From Agromyces flavus (lineage in GTDB: Bacteria; Actinomycetota; Actinomycetes; Actinomycetales; Microbacteriaceae), in assembly GCF_900104685.1 (NCBI RefSeq), contig NZ_LT629755.1, forward strand, positions 248,001 through 312,000: a stretch of 64,000 bases of DNA, written 5' to 3'. Shown here piece by piece: positions 1 through 9,330 of this stretch; the stretch's first letter is position 1, and every line of letters starts with the position of its first letter. A program made the translations under genes and the position numbers. The notes below the pieces were generated by a model. It had not been told where the DNA came from and did no database searches. It saw only the letters and a list, made by a program, of their open reading frames with translations.

Positions 1-1
1 G

Positions 2-226
2 CCGCCCGAGCAGGAGGCCCAGCTGAACTGGCTCAACGTGTTCTACGCGATCGAGTGGGTCGTGTTCGCCGGCTTCGCGGTGTTCCTCTGGTACCGGCTC
101 GTGAAGGATGCGGTCCAGCGCGAGCGCGAGGAGGCCGAGCTCGCGGCGGCGGAGGCCGGGGCGGCCGGCTCCACCCGCGCATCCGGCGGTTCGGGCACGG
201 CCGGCGGCGAGCCGACCGGGCGCTGA
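2..226 (+). CDS. C-terminal fragment of a membrane protein, possibly SURF1-like
   Basis: The reading frame is open from the left edge of the window and ends at the TGA at 224-226, so only the last 74 residues are present. The visible part has a short polar stretch, one strong transmembrane segment (VFYAIEWVVFAGFAVFLWYR), then a charged QREREEAE helix and a low-complexity Ala/Gly/Ser tail that would face the cytoplasm. In actinobacteria the second membrane segment of SURF1 cytochrome-oxidase assembly proteins has a similar YAIEW...FLWYR look and often lies near DUF3817-guaA, as here. The SURF1 assignment is inference from this short tail. It could be another small membrane protein. Confidence 0.55.
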   Translation, partial: PPEQEAQLNWLNVFYAIEWVVFAGFAVFLWYRLVKDAVQREREEAELAAAEAGAAGSTRASGGSGTAGGEPTGR

Positions 227-286
227 CGCGTTCCGCCTGCGGCGAACTGCGGTCGCGACATCCGCCCACGGGGTGAGGATGCCGGT

Positions 287-1258
287 GTGAGCGATGACGA
301 CCGCACCGGGCCCGAGACCGACGACACGACCGGCGGACGCGCCGAGGAGCCGCTCGACGCCTACTCCAGGATCGTGACCCAGGTGGCGCACGACCTGCTG
401 CCGAGCATGGCCAGCCTCGCCGTGCGGTCCCGGCGCGGCCAGGGCACCGGCAGCGCGAGCGTCATCTCCGACGACGGCGTGCTCCTGACGAGCGCGCACG
501 TGGTCGTCGGCGCCGATCGTGCCGAGGCGTCGTTCGGCGACGGCACCTCGGTCGACGCCGACGTCATCGGCCGCGACCCGCTCTCCGACCTCGCGGTGCT
601 GCGCGCGCACGGCGCGCTGCCCGCGCCGGTGCCGCTCGGCGACGCGCGCGAGCTGCGCGTGGGCCAGCTCGTCGTCGCGCTGGGCACGCCCCTCGGCTTC
701 GCCGGCAGCGTGACGGCCGGCATCGTGTCGAGCCTCGGTCGGTCGCTGCCGACGGCGGCCGGTCGCGTCGTCGACGAGGTGATCCAGACGGATGCCGCGC
801 TGAACCCCGGCAACAGCGGCGGCGCCCTCGCCGACGGGCTCGGCCGCATGGTCGGGGTGAACACCGCGGTCGCGGGGGTCGGCCTCGGACTCGCGGTCCC
901 GATCAACCCGGCGACCCGCGCGATCATCGACGCACTCGTCGCCCGCGGCAGGGTGCGCCGGGCGTGGCTCGGCATCGCCGGCGCGCAGGTCCGGCTCGCG
1001 CCCGAGCTCGCGGCACGGATCGGCTCGACCACCGGCCTGCAGGTGACGGCCGTCGTGCCCGGAAGTCCCGCGGAGGTCGCGAACATCCGGGCCGGCGACA
1101 TCGCCGTGAGCCTCGACGGCACCGGGATCGTGACCGCGACCTCCATCCAGCGACTGATGGTCGAAGACGCGATCGACCGCGAGGTCGAGATGACGCTGTG
1201 GCGCGGCGGCGCGCTCGTGGACGTGTTCGTGGTCCCGCGCGAGCTCGTCGGGGCATGA
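287..1258 (+). CDS. S1C serine protease with PDZ domain (HtrA/DegP-like), no visible export signal
   Basis: Trypsin-fold protease of the HtrA family, 323 aa. The catalytic triad is complete: His71 (LLTSAHVVVG), Asp101 (DPLSDLAVL) and Ser177 in NPGNSGGAL. A single PDZ domain follows from about residue 245 to the end (GLQVTAVVPGSPAEVA, then AGDIAVSLDG). Family members degrade misfolded extracytoplasmic proteins and are normally secreted or membrane anchored. Here the N-terminus is acidic and polar, with no signal peptide or membrane helix, so the protein looks cytoplasmic unless an upstream start is used. The GTG at 287 has GTGAGG about 8 bases upstream. Family call is firm; location and substrates are inferred. 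Confidence 0.88.
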   Translation: MSDDDRTGPETDDTTGGRAEEPLDAYSRIVTQVAHDLLPSMASLAVRSRRGQGTGSASVISDDGVLLTSAHVVVGADRAEASFGDGTSVDADVIGRDPLSDLAVLRAHGALPAPVPLGDARELRVGQLVVALGTPLGFAGSVTAGIVSSLGRSLPTAAGRVVDEVIQTDAALNPGNSGGALADGLGRMVGVNTAVAGVGLGLAVPINPATRAIIDALVARGRVRRAWLGIAGAQVRLAPELAARIGSTTGLQVTAVVPGSPAEVANIRAGDIAVSLDGTGIVTATSIQRLMVEDAIDREVEMTLWRGGALVDVFVVPRELVGA

Positions 1259-1292
1259 TCCCCGGCGAACGCGAGGAAACCTCGAACTCTTG

Positions 1293-1321
1293 TTGACGCC
1301 CACCGTGAGGGCGAGGAGAAT
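1293..1321 (+). promoter_or_regulatory. candidate sigma-70-type promoter for the lectin-protease unit
   Basis: TTGACG at 1293-1298 and GAGAAT at 1316-1321 are separated by 17 bases. This is the best -35/-10 pair between the HtrA-like gene and the lectin-protease gene. A small GCGAGG/CCTCG hairpin just upstream (1271-1284) could end the preceding transcript. Confidence 0.4.
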
Positions 1322-1364
1322 CGGGCGGAGTCGGACGGTCGGGGGGCCGGCGGCTCGGGGGACA

Positions 1365-1381
1365 ATCGCCGAATCGGCGAT
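1365..1381. promoter_or_regulatory. perfect 17-bp dyad, candidate operator
   Basis: ATCGCCGA-A-TCGGCGAT is a perfect inverted repeat with 8-base arms. It lies downstream of the candidate promoter at 1293-1321 and 28 bases before the lectin-protease start codon, so it would be inside the 5' leader. It could be a repressor operator or a small RNA hairpin. No known regulator was matched. Confidence 0.4.
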
Positions 1382-1408
1382 CCGGCATGCGACCTGGGGG
1401 AGGTCGAG

Positions 1409-2713
1409 ATGACGTGGCTCGGTTGGGAATCGCTCGGAGGCGTGCTCACGTCCGGTCCGGCGGTCAGCTCGTGGAGCAACGGCCGCCTGGACTGCTTCGT
1501 GCGCGGCACGGACAGCGCGCTCTGGCACAAGTGGTTCGACGGCGGATGGAGCGGCTGGGAGAGCCTCGGCGGCATCCTCACGTCGTCGCCCGCGGCGGTC
1601 TCGTGGGGCCGGGGGCGCATCGACGTGTTCGTGCGCGGCACTGACAGCGCATTGTGGCACAAGTGGTTCGACGGTGGATGGAGCGGCTGGGAGAGCCTGG
1701 GCGGCGTACTGACCTCGGAGCCCGCGGTCTGCTCGTGGGCGTCGGGCCGTCTCGACGTGTTCGCTCGAGGCACCGACAGCGCCCTGTGGCACAAGTGGTT
1801 CGACGGCGGCTGGAGCGGGTGGGAGAGCCTCGGCGGCGTGCTGACGTCCGGCCCCGGCGCCGTGTCATGGGGCCGCGGCCGCATCGACGTCTTCGGCGCG
1901 GGCACCGACAGCGCGCTGTGGCACAAGTGGTTCGACGGCGGATGGAGCGGCTGGGAGTCGCTCGGCGGCATCCTCACCTCGACCCCCGCCGTCTCCTCAT
2001 GGAGGCCGGGCCGACTCGACGTCTTCGTCGCCGGGACCGACAGCGCCATGTGGCACAAGTGGTTCCAGAACGGATGGAGCGGCTGGGAGTCGCTGGGCGG
2101 CGTGCTCACGAGTGCTCCGGCGGCCGTGTCGTGGGGGCCGAACCGCATCGACACGTTCGTGATGGGCACCGACAGTGCGATGTGGCACAAGTGGTGGTCG
2201 GCCGTGCCCACCGTGCGGGTGCACGCCAAGGTGCTCACCGCGCCGAACATCCCCATCGCCACCATGCTGCAGCGCATGCGCGACGTGTATGCGAGCGTCG
2301 GCATCGCGGTGGAGCACGCGTCCACCGAGAACCTCAACCTGCCGACCCTGAACGACGTGGATGTCGGTGCGTGCACGCTCGGCAACACGACGGCCGAGCA
2401 GAACGCGCTCTTCGCCAACCGCAACAACGCGGGCGCGAACGACGTCGTCGTGTACTTCGTCCGCTCGACGGTGCCGCCGTTCAACGGGTGTGCCGCGCAC
2501 CCGGCCGGCCGACCCGGTGCCGTGGTCGTCCAGGGCGCGACGCAGTGGACGCTCGGCCACGAGGTCGGGCACGTCCTCGGGCTGTTCCACGTCAACGACA
2601 ACGACCGGCTGATGACGGGCAACGGCACGGCGAACATCACCAACCCGCCGCCCGACATCATCGGATCCGAGCGCACGACGATGCTGAACAGCGCACTCAC
2701 GCAGGACATCTAG
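1409..2713 (+). CDS. PLL-like lectin repeats fused to a metzincin-type metalloprotease
   Basis: 434 aa in two parts. Residues 1 to about 264 are six near-identical 44-residue repeats built around SGWESLGG, GRxDxFxxGTDSAxWHKW, matching the DUF346/PLL-type beta-propeller lectin repeat (family members bind fucose or O-methylated sugars). The rest is a zinc protease domain: [11 protein letters not shown] gives His384, His388 and His394 with Glu385 as the general base, and LMTG at about 401 fits the Met-turn. There is no signal peptide; the first repeat begins at the start Met. GGGGGAGG lies upstream of the ATG and a HEAT-repeat gene follows after 8 bases. Odd-numbered repeats carry SSW...GRLD-type and even ones VSWG...RID-type variants. 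Role unknown; a glycan-targeted protease is inference. Confidence 0.85.
   Translation: MTWLGWESLGGVLTSGPAVSSWSNGRLDCFVRGTDSALWHKWFDGGWSGWESLGGILTSSPAAVSWGRGRIDVFVRGTDSALWHKWFDGGWSGWESLGGVLTSEPAVCSWASGRLDVFARGTDSALWHKWFDGGWSGWESLGGVLTSGPGAVSWGRGRIDVFGAGTDSALWHKWFDGGWSGWESLGGILTSTPAVSSWRPGRLDVFVAGTDSAMWHKWFQNGWSGWESLGGVLTSAPAAVSWGPNRIDTFVMGTDSAMWHKWWSAVPTVRVHAKVLTAPNIPIATMLQRMRDVYASVGIAVEHASTENLNLPTLNDVDVGACTLGNTTAEQNALFANRNNAGANDVVVYFVRSTVPPFNGCAAHPAGRPGAVVVQGATQWTLGHEVGHVLGLFHVNDNDRLMTGNGTANITNPPPDIIGSERTTMLNSALTQDI
1412..2203 (+). repeat. six tandem 132-bp coding repeats (PLL/DUF346 blades)
   Basis: Six in-frame 44-codon units, each holding a TGGCACAAGTGG core (for example at 1523 and 1655, 132 bases apart). 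Adjacent units differ but units two apart are more alike at the VSWG/RID versus SSW/RLD positions, which suggests growth by duplication of a two-blade unit. Coding repeat, not a CRISPR. Confidence 0.9.
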
Positions 2714-2721
2714 GGGGAGCC

Positions 2722-3267
2722 ATGGCAGTGACGATGAAACAGGTTCGCGCCGCGCTCGATCCGGAGGAGCCCGACTACACCGAGGTGGTGCAGCTCGGAC
2801 CCGGGGCGCTCAAGCACCTGCAGGCGCTGATCGCCTCCGACGAGCCCATGATCGCGTCGAAGGCGGCCTACGCAGCCGGACTGTTCACGGGCGACGAGGC
2901 GCGCGAGGTCGTGCGCTCCGCCGCGGCGAGCGACGATCCGATCGTGCGGGTGGCTGCCGCCGCGTCGGCGGCCAACCTGCCCGAGGAGGACGCGAGCGTG
3001 GTGCTCGCCGAGCTCGTCGCCGATCCCGACGAGGGCGTCCGGAAGGTCGCGCGGACCGCGGTGCCCGTCAACCCGAGCGAGGAGCTCGTCGCGCGCCTCG
3101 AGGAGGTCGGCACGGAGTCCGCGAACGAGGGGCCGGAGGGCGCGCCCGAGGCGCCTCCGACCGGCGGCCTCATGCCGGGCGAACGGCCGGATACGGGCGC
3201 CGCGGGGATGCCGGGTGAGCGCGGCGGGCTCATGCCGGGGGAGTCGGGCGGGATGCCGGGACGCTGA
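2722..3267 (+). CDS. HEAT-repeat protein with MPGE-rich C-terminal tail
   Basis: 181 aa, acidic. Residues about 15-135 are helical repeats of the HEAT type (SKAAYAAGLFTGDEAREVV, DPIVRVAAAASAANLPEE, DPDEGVRKVARTAVP). The last 40 residues are Gly/Pro-rich and repeat an MPGE/MPGR motif four times. No signal peptide or membrane segment. The ATG at 2722 follows GGGGGAG and lies 8 bases after the lectin-protease stop, so the two genes are surely cotranscribed. HEAT proteins act as binding scaffolds, so an adaptor, inhibitor or chaperone for the upstream protease is a reasonable inference but not shown. Confidence 0.82.
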   Translation: MAVTMKQVRAALDPEEPDYTEVVQLGPGALKHLQALIASDEPMIASKAAYAAGLFTGDEAREVVRSAAASDDPIVRVAAAASAANLPEEDASVVLAELVADPDEGVRKVARTAVPVNPSEELVARLEEVGTESANEGPEGAPEAPPTGGLMPGERPDTGAAGMPGERGGLMPGESGGMPGR

Positions 3268-3326
3268 CTCGCGCGCGGCCCGAACCCGCGCCATCCGACT
3301 CGGGCATCGCCCACCCGACCGCCCCG

Positions 3327-3332
3327 TAGACT
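3327..3332 (+). promoter_or_regulatory. -10 box TAGACT, leaderless start of the DUF3817-guaA operon
   Basis: TAGACT ends 7 bases before the ATG at 3340, which puts transcription start at the A of the start codon. No Shine-Dalgarno is present between them. Confidence 0.55.
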
Positions 3333-3339
3333 GGACGCC

Positions 3340-3824
3340 ATGCCCCTCGAGCCCAAATCGGCTGATTTCCCGCGCATCCGCGCGGCCCTGAAGTTCTACA
3401 TGGTCTGCTCGGTCATCACGGGCGTCATGCTGCTGCTGCTGTGCACCGAGATGCTGCTGAAGTACGTGTGGCACCTCGAGCTGTTCGCGTTCGGTCCGAA
3501 CGGGCTGCTCTCGTTCGAGCCGGTCGTCGAGACGCCCGAGGGCCTCGAGTCCACCGGCACGGGGGTGAATCTCTCGACGGGCATCCTCATCGCGCACGGC
3601 TGGTTCTACGTCGTGTACCTCTTCAGCAACTTCCGCCTGTGGAGCCTCATGCGCTGGCACTTCCCGCGCCTGCTGCTCCTGGCGTCCGGCGGCATCGTGC
3701 CGTTCCTGTCGTTCTTCCTCGAGGCGCGCATCGCGCGCGAGGTGCGCGGCTACCTCGCCGAGCGTGAAGCGGATGCCGCGGCCACGCGCCCTCAGTCCGA
3801 ATCCGAATCCGTGGAGGCCGCCCA

Positions 3825-3828
<4 letters not shown>
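3340..3828 (+). CDS. DUF3817 family integral membrane protein
   Basis: 162 aa with three predicted membrane helices: [17 protein letters not shown] near residue 20, the [14 protein letters not shown] region near 88, and [18 protein letters not shown] near 115. A charged, Glu-rich cytoplasmic tail follows. This is the actinobacterial DUF3817 family, regularly found just upstream of guaA; its function is not known. It overlaps guaA by 4 bases (GTGA), so the two are translationally coupled. Confidence 0.88.
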
Positions 3829-5399
<1,571 letters not shown>

Positions 5400-5404
5400 G
5401 CGGC

Positions 5405-5410
5405 TAGCCT
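5405..5410 (+). promoter_or_regulatory. -10 box TAGCCT, leaderless start of ldh
   Basis: TAGCCT lies directly after the guaA stop and ends 7 bases before the ATG at 5418. No Shine-Dalgarno is present. This gives ldh its own promoter even though guaA ends only 18 bases before it. Confidence 0.5.
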
Positions 5411-5417
5411 GAGCCGC

Positions 5418-6362
5418 ATGGGCGTCGTCGAGAACTCGAAGCTGTCGGTCGTCGGAGCGGGGAGCGTCGGCACGAGCCTCGCCTACGCCGCGCTCATCCG
5501 CGAATCGGCGTCGCAGGTCGCGCTCTACGACATCGCGACTGAGAAGGTCGAGGCCGAGGTGCTCGATCTCGCGCATGGCACGCAGTTCACCCGGTCGAGC
5601 GTGATCGGCGGCGCCGACCTCGACGTGGTCGCGGGGTCGCACGTCGTCGTCATCACCGCCGGGGCCAAGCAGCAGCCCGGCCAGAGCCGGATGGAGCTCG
5701 CCGGCACCAACGTCGGCATCCTCGAGCGGCTGCTGCCGGGGCTGCTCGAGCGCGCGCCCCACGCGATCTACGTGCTCGTCACGAACCCGGTCGACGTGCT
5801 CACGCTCGCTGCGCAGCGCATCAGCGGGCTTCCGCCCGAGCGCGTGTTCGGGTCGGGCACGGTGCTCGACACGTCGCGGCTTCGCTGGCTCCTCGCGAAG
5901 CGCGCCGGCGTCACGACGGCCAGCGTGCACGCCGACATCGTGGGCGAGCACGGCGACACCGAGTTCCCCCTGTGGTCGAACGCGCGCATCGGGCCCGTGC
6001 CGATCCTCGACTGGCAGGGCGGCGAGCCGTTCACGCGCCAGGAACTCGACGGCATCGCGCACGAGGTGCGCAACGCGGCGTACACCGTGATCCGGGGCAA
6101 GGGCGCCACGAACTACGCCATCGGCCTCACCGGCGCGCGCATCGTCGAGGCGGTGCTCCGCGACGAGCGTGCGGTGCTGCCCGTGAGCACGGTGCTCTCG
6201 GGCGTCCGAGGCATCGACGGGGTCGCGCTGTCGCTGCCGAGCGTCGTCGGCGGCGACGGCGCGAACGCGGTCGAGGAGACGCCGATGTCGGCCGACGAGG
6301 AGGCGCTGCTCGCGGCATCCGCCGACGCGATCAGGGCCGCGGGCGCGACGCTCGGCATCTGA
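5418..6362 (+). CDS. ldh: L-lactate dehydrogenase
   Basis: 314 aa cytoplasmic NAD-dependent enzyme that interconverts pyruvate and lactate. It has the Rossmann motif [16 protein letters not shown] at the N-terminus, the substrate loop [11 protein letters not shown] (the Gln in this loop favours lactate over malate), NPVDVLT, the [15 protein letters not shown] segment, and the catalytic His178 in GEHGDTEF. All catalytic residues are in place. It stands alone behind its own -10 box. Confidence 0.95.
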   Translation: MGVVENSKLSVVGAGSVGTSLAYAALIRESASQVALYDIATEKVEAEVLDLAHGTQFTRSSVIGGADLDVVAGSHVVVITAGAKQQPGQSRMELAGTNVGILERLLPGLLERAPHAIYVLVTNPVDVLTLAAQRISGLPPERVFGSGTVLDTSRLRWLLAKRAGVTTASVHADIVGEHGDTEFPLWSNARIGPVPILDWQGGEPFTRQELDGIAHEVRNAAYTVIRGKGATNYAIGLTGARIVEAVLRDERAVLPVSTVLSGVRGIDGVALSLPSVVGGDGANAVEETPMSADEEALLAASADAIRAAGATLGI

Positions 6363-6460
6363 GCAGAATTTCTTGGCGACGGTGTCGATCGGGCGGCTTC
6401 CCGTTCGACGCCATGAGTGAGAGGGTCGAAGGGCGACCCGAACACCGGAGGAGATTCACC

Positions 6461-6916
6461 ATGACGCGGTACATGCTCATCATGCGGGCCAGCGACGAGG
6501 CCGTCGAGGCCTACCAGGACCTGCCGTTCGACGAGGTCATCGCGGCCATGGGTCGCTACAACGAGGAGCTCATGAAGGCCGGCGTGATGCTCGCCGGCGA
6601 GGGCCTGACCGACGCGAGCGAGGGGTTCGTCGTCGACTTCTCCTCCGAGCCGCCGCTCGTCACCGACGGCCCGTACGGCGAGACCAAGGAGCTGTTCAAC
6701 GGGTTCTGGATCCTCGACGTCGCCTCGAAGGAGGAGGCCGCGGAGTGGGCCAAGCGCTGCCCGCTCGGCCCCGGCTCGAAGCTCGAGGTGCGTCGCGTGT
6801 CCGAGATCGAGGACTTCCCGCAGGACAACGAATGGATCCAGAAGGAGGTCGGCTGGCGCGCCGAGCAGGCCGAGCGTCTCGCTGAGGACGCCCGACGCGC
6901 CGCGACCAAGGCGTGA
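6461..6916 (+). CDS. DGPF/YciI-like domain protein, partner of the adjacent sigma factor
   Basis: 151 aa with the YciI-like alpha/beta fold: MTRYMLIMRASDEA at the start and the signature DGPYGETKE about residue 68, followed by GFWILDVASKEEAAEWAK. A C-terminal helix of about 30 residues is added. GGAGGAGA lies 8 bases before the ATG. The stop overlaps the sigma-factor GTG by 4 bases. DGPF proteins coupled to a sigma factor define the ECF42 group; their biochemical role is not established, though they may sense or regulate the sigma factor. Confidence 0.92.
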   Translation: MTRYMLIMRASDEAVEAYQDLPFDEVIAAMGRYNEELMKAGVMLAGEGLTDASEGFVVDFSSEPPLVTDGPYGETKELFNGFWILDVASKEEAAEWAKRCPLGPGSKLEVRRVSEIEDFPQDNEWIQKEVGWRAEQAERLAEDARRAATKA

Positions 6917-8211
6917 CGACCGACGCGACGGCTCGTCCGGTGGACCCCGAGTCCGCCCGGCGGGCCGTCGCCGCCGTCTGGCGCATCGAGTCGGCGCGCA
7001 TCGTCGCGACGCTCACGCGCATAGTCGGCGACTTCGCGCTCGCCGAGGACCTCGCCCAGGATGCGCTCGCCGAAGCGCTCGCCCAGTGGCCGGCCTCGGG
7101 CATCCCGTCGAACCCGGGCGCCTGGCTCACCGCCGTCGGCAAGCGGCGGGCGATCGACGGATGGCGCCGCCGCGAGCGGTACGACGAGCGGCTCGCCGCG
7201 ATCGCGCACGACCTCGAGCGCGAGCAGGCCGAGGCGGCCGATGCCACCGGCGACCTGCCGTACGACCCCGACGCGATCGACGACGACGTGCTCCGGCTCG
7301 TGTTCGTGTCGTGCCATCCGGTGCTCTCGCGCGAGGCGCGCGTCGCACTCACGCTGCGGGTCGTCGGAGGCCTCACGACCGACGAGATCGCGCGCGCGTT
7401 CCTCGTGCCCGTCTCGACCGTGCAGCAGCGCATCGTGCGCGCGAAGAAGACGCTCGGCGACGCGGGCGTCCCCTTCGAGGTGCCGCCGCGGTCGGAGTTC
7501 CCGGCGCGACTCGGCACGGTGCTCGGCGTGCTGTACCTGATCTTCAACGAGGGGCACTCGGCGTCGGCCGGCGACGACCTCATGCGGCCCGAACTGAGCC
7601 GCGAAGCGCTGCGACTCGGCCGCATCCTGGCGGGGCTCGTGCCCCGCGAGCCCGAGGTGCACGGCCTCGTCGCACTCATGGAGCTCACGGCGGCGCGGTT
7701 CCCGGCGCGGCTCGACGCCCACGGTGATCCGGTGCTGCTCCCAGACCAGGACCGGCGGCGGTGGGACCGTTCGGCGATCACGCGCGGGCGCGCGGCGCTC
7801 GCGCGTGCCGACGCGATCGGGCGCGGACGGGGCGCCTACAGCCTGCAGGCGGCGATCGCCGAGCAGCACGACATCGCGCCATCCGTCGACGACACCGACT
7901 GGCCGACGATCGTCGCGCTCTATGAAGCGCTCGAGCAGGTGGCGCCGTCACCGGTGGTCGAGCTCAACCGCGCCGTCGCCGTCGCCATGGCCGACGGAGC
8001 GGAGGCCGGACTCGCGATCGTCGACGGGCTCGCGGCCGACGGGCGCCTCGCGAACTACCACCCGCTGCAGGCGGTGCGAGCTGAGCTCCTCGAACGGCTC
8101 GGGCGGGCGGATGACGCGCGCGAGGCGTTCGCGGAGGCGGCGCGACTCACGGCCAACGAGCGCGAGCGCGCGGTGCTGCTCGCGCGAGCGTCGCGACCCG
8201 ACGCGCGCTGA
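6913..8211 (+). CDS. ECF42-type RNA polymerase sigma factor with long C-terminal extension
   Basis: 432 aa. Residues about 15-80 form sigma region 2 (RIVGDFALAEDLAQDALAEA, then WLTAVGKRRAIDGWRRR). Region 4 follows at about 150-185 (LTLRVVGGLTTDEIARAF, then STVQQRIVRAKKTL). The remaining ~240 residues are a helical, TPR-like extension (EGHSAS, ALYEALEQVAPSPVVELNRA), far longer than in ordinary ECF factors and typical of ECF42. No anti-sigma factor is encoded nearby. The GTG overlaps the DGPF gene stop, so the pair is translationally coupled. Target promoters are unknown. Confidence 0.93.
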   Translation: MTTDATARPVDPESARRAVAAVWRIESARIVATLTRIVGDFALAEDLAQDALAEALAQWPASGIPSNPGAWLTAVGKRRAIDGWRRRERYDERLAAIAHDLEREQAEAADATGDLPYDPDAIDDDVLRLVFVSCHPVLSREARVALTLRVVGGLTTDEIARAFLVPVSTVQQRIVRAKKTLGDAGVPFEVPPRSEFPARLGTVLGVLYLIFNEGHSASAGDDLMRPELSREALRLGRILAGLVPREPEVHGLVALMELTAARFPARLDAHGDPVLLPDQDRRRWDRSAITRGRAALARADAIGRGRGAYSLQAAIAEQHDIAPSVDDTDWPTIVALYEALEQVAPSPVVELNRAVAVAMADGAEAGLAIVDGLAADGRLANYHPLQAVRAELLERLGRADDAREAFAEAARLTANERERAVLLARASRPDAR

Positions 8212-8241
8212 CCCCACCGAGCACCGCCTCCCGCCTGAGTA

Positions 8242-8293
8242 CCGTTCCTGCGCTGGAGTGAGGGAAGCAGCAGTCCCTCCAGCGCGGAAACGG
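8242..8293. repeat. long imperfect palindrome between convergent genes
   Basis: Left arm 8242-8265 (beginning CCGTTCCTGCGCTGGAG) and right arm 8274-8293 (ending CCAGCGCGGAAACGG) pair around an 8-base loop AGCAGCAG, with a few bulges. Its ends, CCGTT...AACGG, are the same as those of the larger palindrome at 37575-37651, and both sit between convergent genes. It may be a transcription-stop element or a dispersed palindromic repeat. Confidence 0.6.
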
Positions 8294-8318
8294 CACTTCA
8301 GCGGAGTCCGCGGACGCG

Positions 8319-8350
8319 GAACGGGCCGCCCCCGAGGGGACGGCCCGTTC
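8319..8350. terminator. bidirectional hairpin terminator
   Basis: GAACGGGCCG at 8319-8328 pairs perfectly with CGGCCCGTTC at 8341-8350, with a further CCCC/GGGG inner stem. It lies between the sigma-factor gene and the convergent Bax-inhibitor gene and can serve both. Confidence 0.75.
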
Positions 8351-8364
8351 GGGTGGATCGAGTG

Positions 8365-9171
8365 CTAGTCGCGCGCGATCGCGAGGATGCGCAGGATCTC
8401 GAGGTACAGCCAGACGACCGTGACCATGATGCCGAAGGCGCCGGTCCAGCCGTACTTCCTTGGGGCGCGGTTGCGAACGCCCTGCTGGATGAAGTCGAAG
8501 TCGAGCACGAGCGAGTACGCGGCCATGATCACGACGAGGACGCCGATGATGACGCCCAGCGGGATGCCCATGATCTCGGCGCCGCGGAGGCCCCACGGAT
8601 CGTCGGTCACATTGAAGAGCATGAGGCCGATGTTGACGAGCGAGAAGACGAGATAGCCGACCATCGCGATGAGGAAGATCTTCGTCGCGCGAGCCGATGC
8701 CCGGATCTTGCCCGAGGCGAACAGCGCGAGCGTCACGCCGACGACGACGAGGGTCGCGATGACCGCCTGGGCGACGATGCCGCCGCCGAACATGTACTCG
8801 TACCAGGCCGAGATGCCGCCGACGAAGACGCCCTCGACGCCCGCGTAGGCGAGTACCAGGGCGGGCGAGGGCTCCTTCTTGAAGATGTTGACGAGCGCGA
8901 GCACGAAGCCGACCAGACCGGCGCCGACCCAGAGGAACGGCACGGACTGGAACGTCAGCCAGCCGATCGCCGCACCGACGAGCAGCACGCCGAACGCGGC
9001 AGCCGACTTCGCGATCGAGTCCTCGATCGTCATGACCTCGCGGTCGGGAAGGGTCGCAGGCTGGTTGTACATGTCCTGCAGCTGCTGGGCGGACATGTCC
9101 TGCGCGACAGCCACCGCCCCCTGGTTGGAGAACGCCTCGTTACGTGAGAAGGCGGGGTTGTTGAGAGCCAT
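8365..9171 (-). CDS. Bax inhibitor-1/YccA family membrane protein
   Basis: 268 aa. A polar N-terminus of about 55 residues is followed by seven hydrophobic segments, the pattern of the BI-1/YccA (TMBIM) family, including AYAGVEGVFVGGISAWYE and a C-terminal WLYLEILRILAIARD with the conserved acidic residues. Family members include pH-sensitive calcium-leak channels; in bacteria YccA modulates FtsH. Its role here is unknown. AGAGGA precedes the ATG by about 8 bases. It is transcribed alone, away from the glycerophosphodiesterase gene. Confidence 0.92.
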   Translation of the reverse strand: MALNNPAFSRNEAFSNQGAVAVAQDMSAQQLQDMYNQPATLPDREVMTIEDSIAKSAAAFGVLLVGAAIGWLTFQSVPFLWVGAGLVGFVLALVNIFKKEPSPALVLAYAGVEGVFVGGISAWYEYMFGGGIVAQAVIATLVVVGVTLALFASGKIRASARATKIFLIAMVGYLVFSLVNIGLMLFNVTDDPWGLRGAEIMGIPLGVIIGVLVVIMAAYSLVLDFDFIQQGVRNRAPRKYGWTGAFGIMVTVVWLYLEILRILAIARD

Positions 9172-9318
9172 TGCTGTGGTTCCTCTGCTTTCGGCTTTCC
9201 GTCGGGTGGAGGGGAATCGTGCGGACGGATCTGTCCGCGTCCCTCCAACCTAGCGGGTTCAGCAGAGTCAACGCCGTGAATCCGCGCGGAATTCCGCGGG
9301 CGCGCGGAGCGCCGTGGC

Positions 9319-9324
9319 TACGCT
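9319..9324 (+). promoter_or_regulatory. -10 box TACGCT, leaderless start
   Basis: TACGCT ends 6 bases before the ATG at 9331. GAGGGG is present between them but too close to the ATG to act as a normal ribosome site. Confidence 0.5.
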
Positions 9325-9330
9325 GAGGGG

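Noticed and set aside
1412..2203. Regular 132-base repeats that could suggest a CRISPR or satellite
   Set aside because: The repeats are in frame, code for lectin blades, are far longer than CRISPR repeats and have no spacers.
9247..9252. TAGGTT on the minus strand as a promoter for the Bax-inhibitor gene
   Set aside because: The TTGACT upstream is only 13 bases away, too close for a sigma-70 promoter, so the pair is not convincing.
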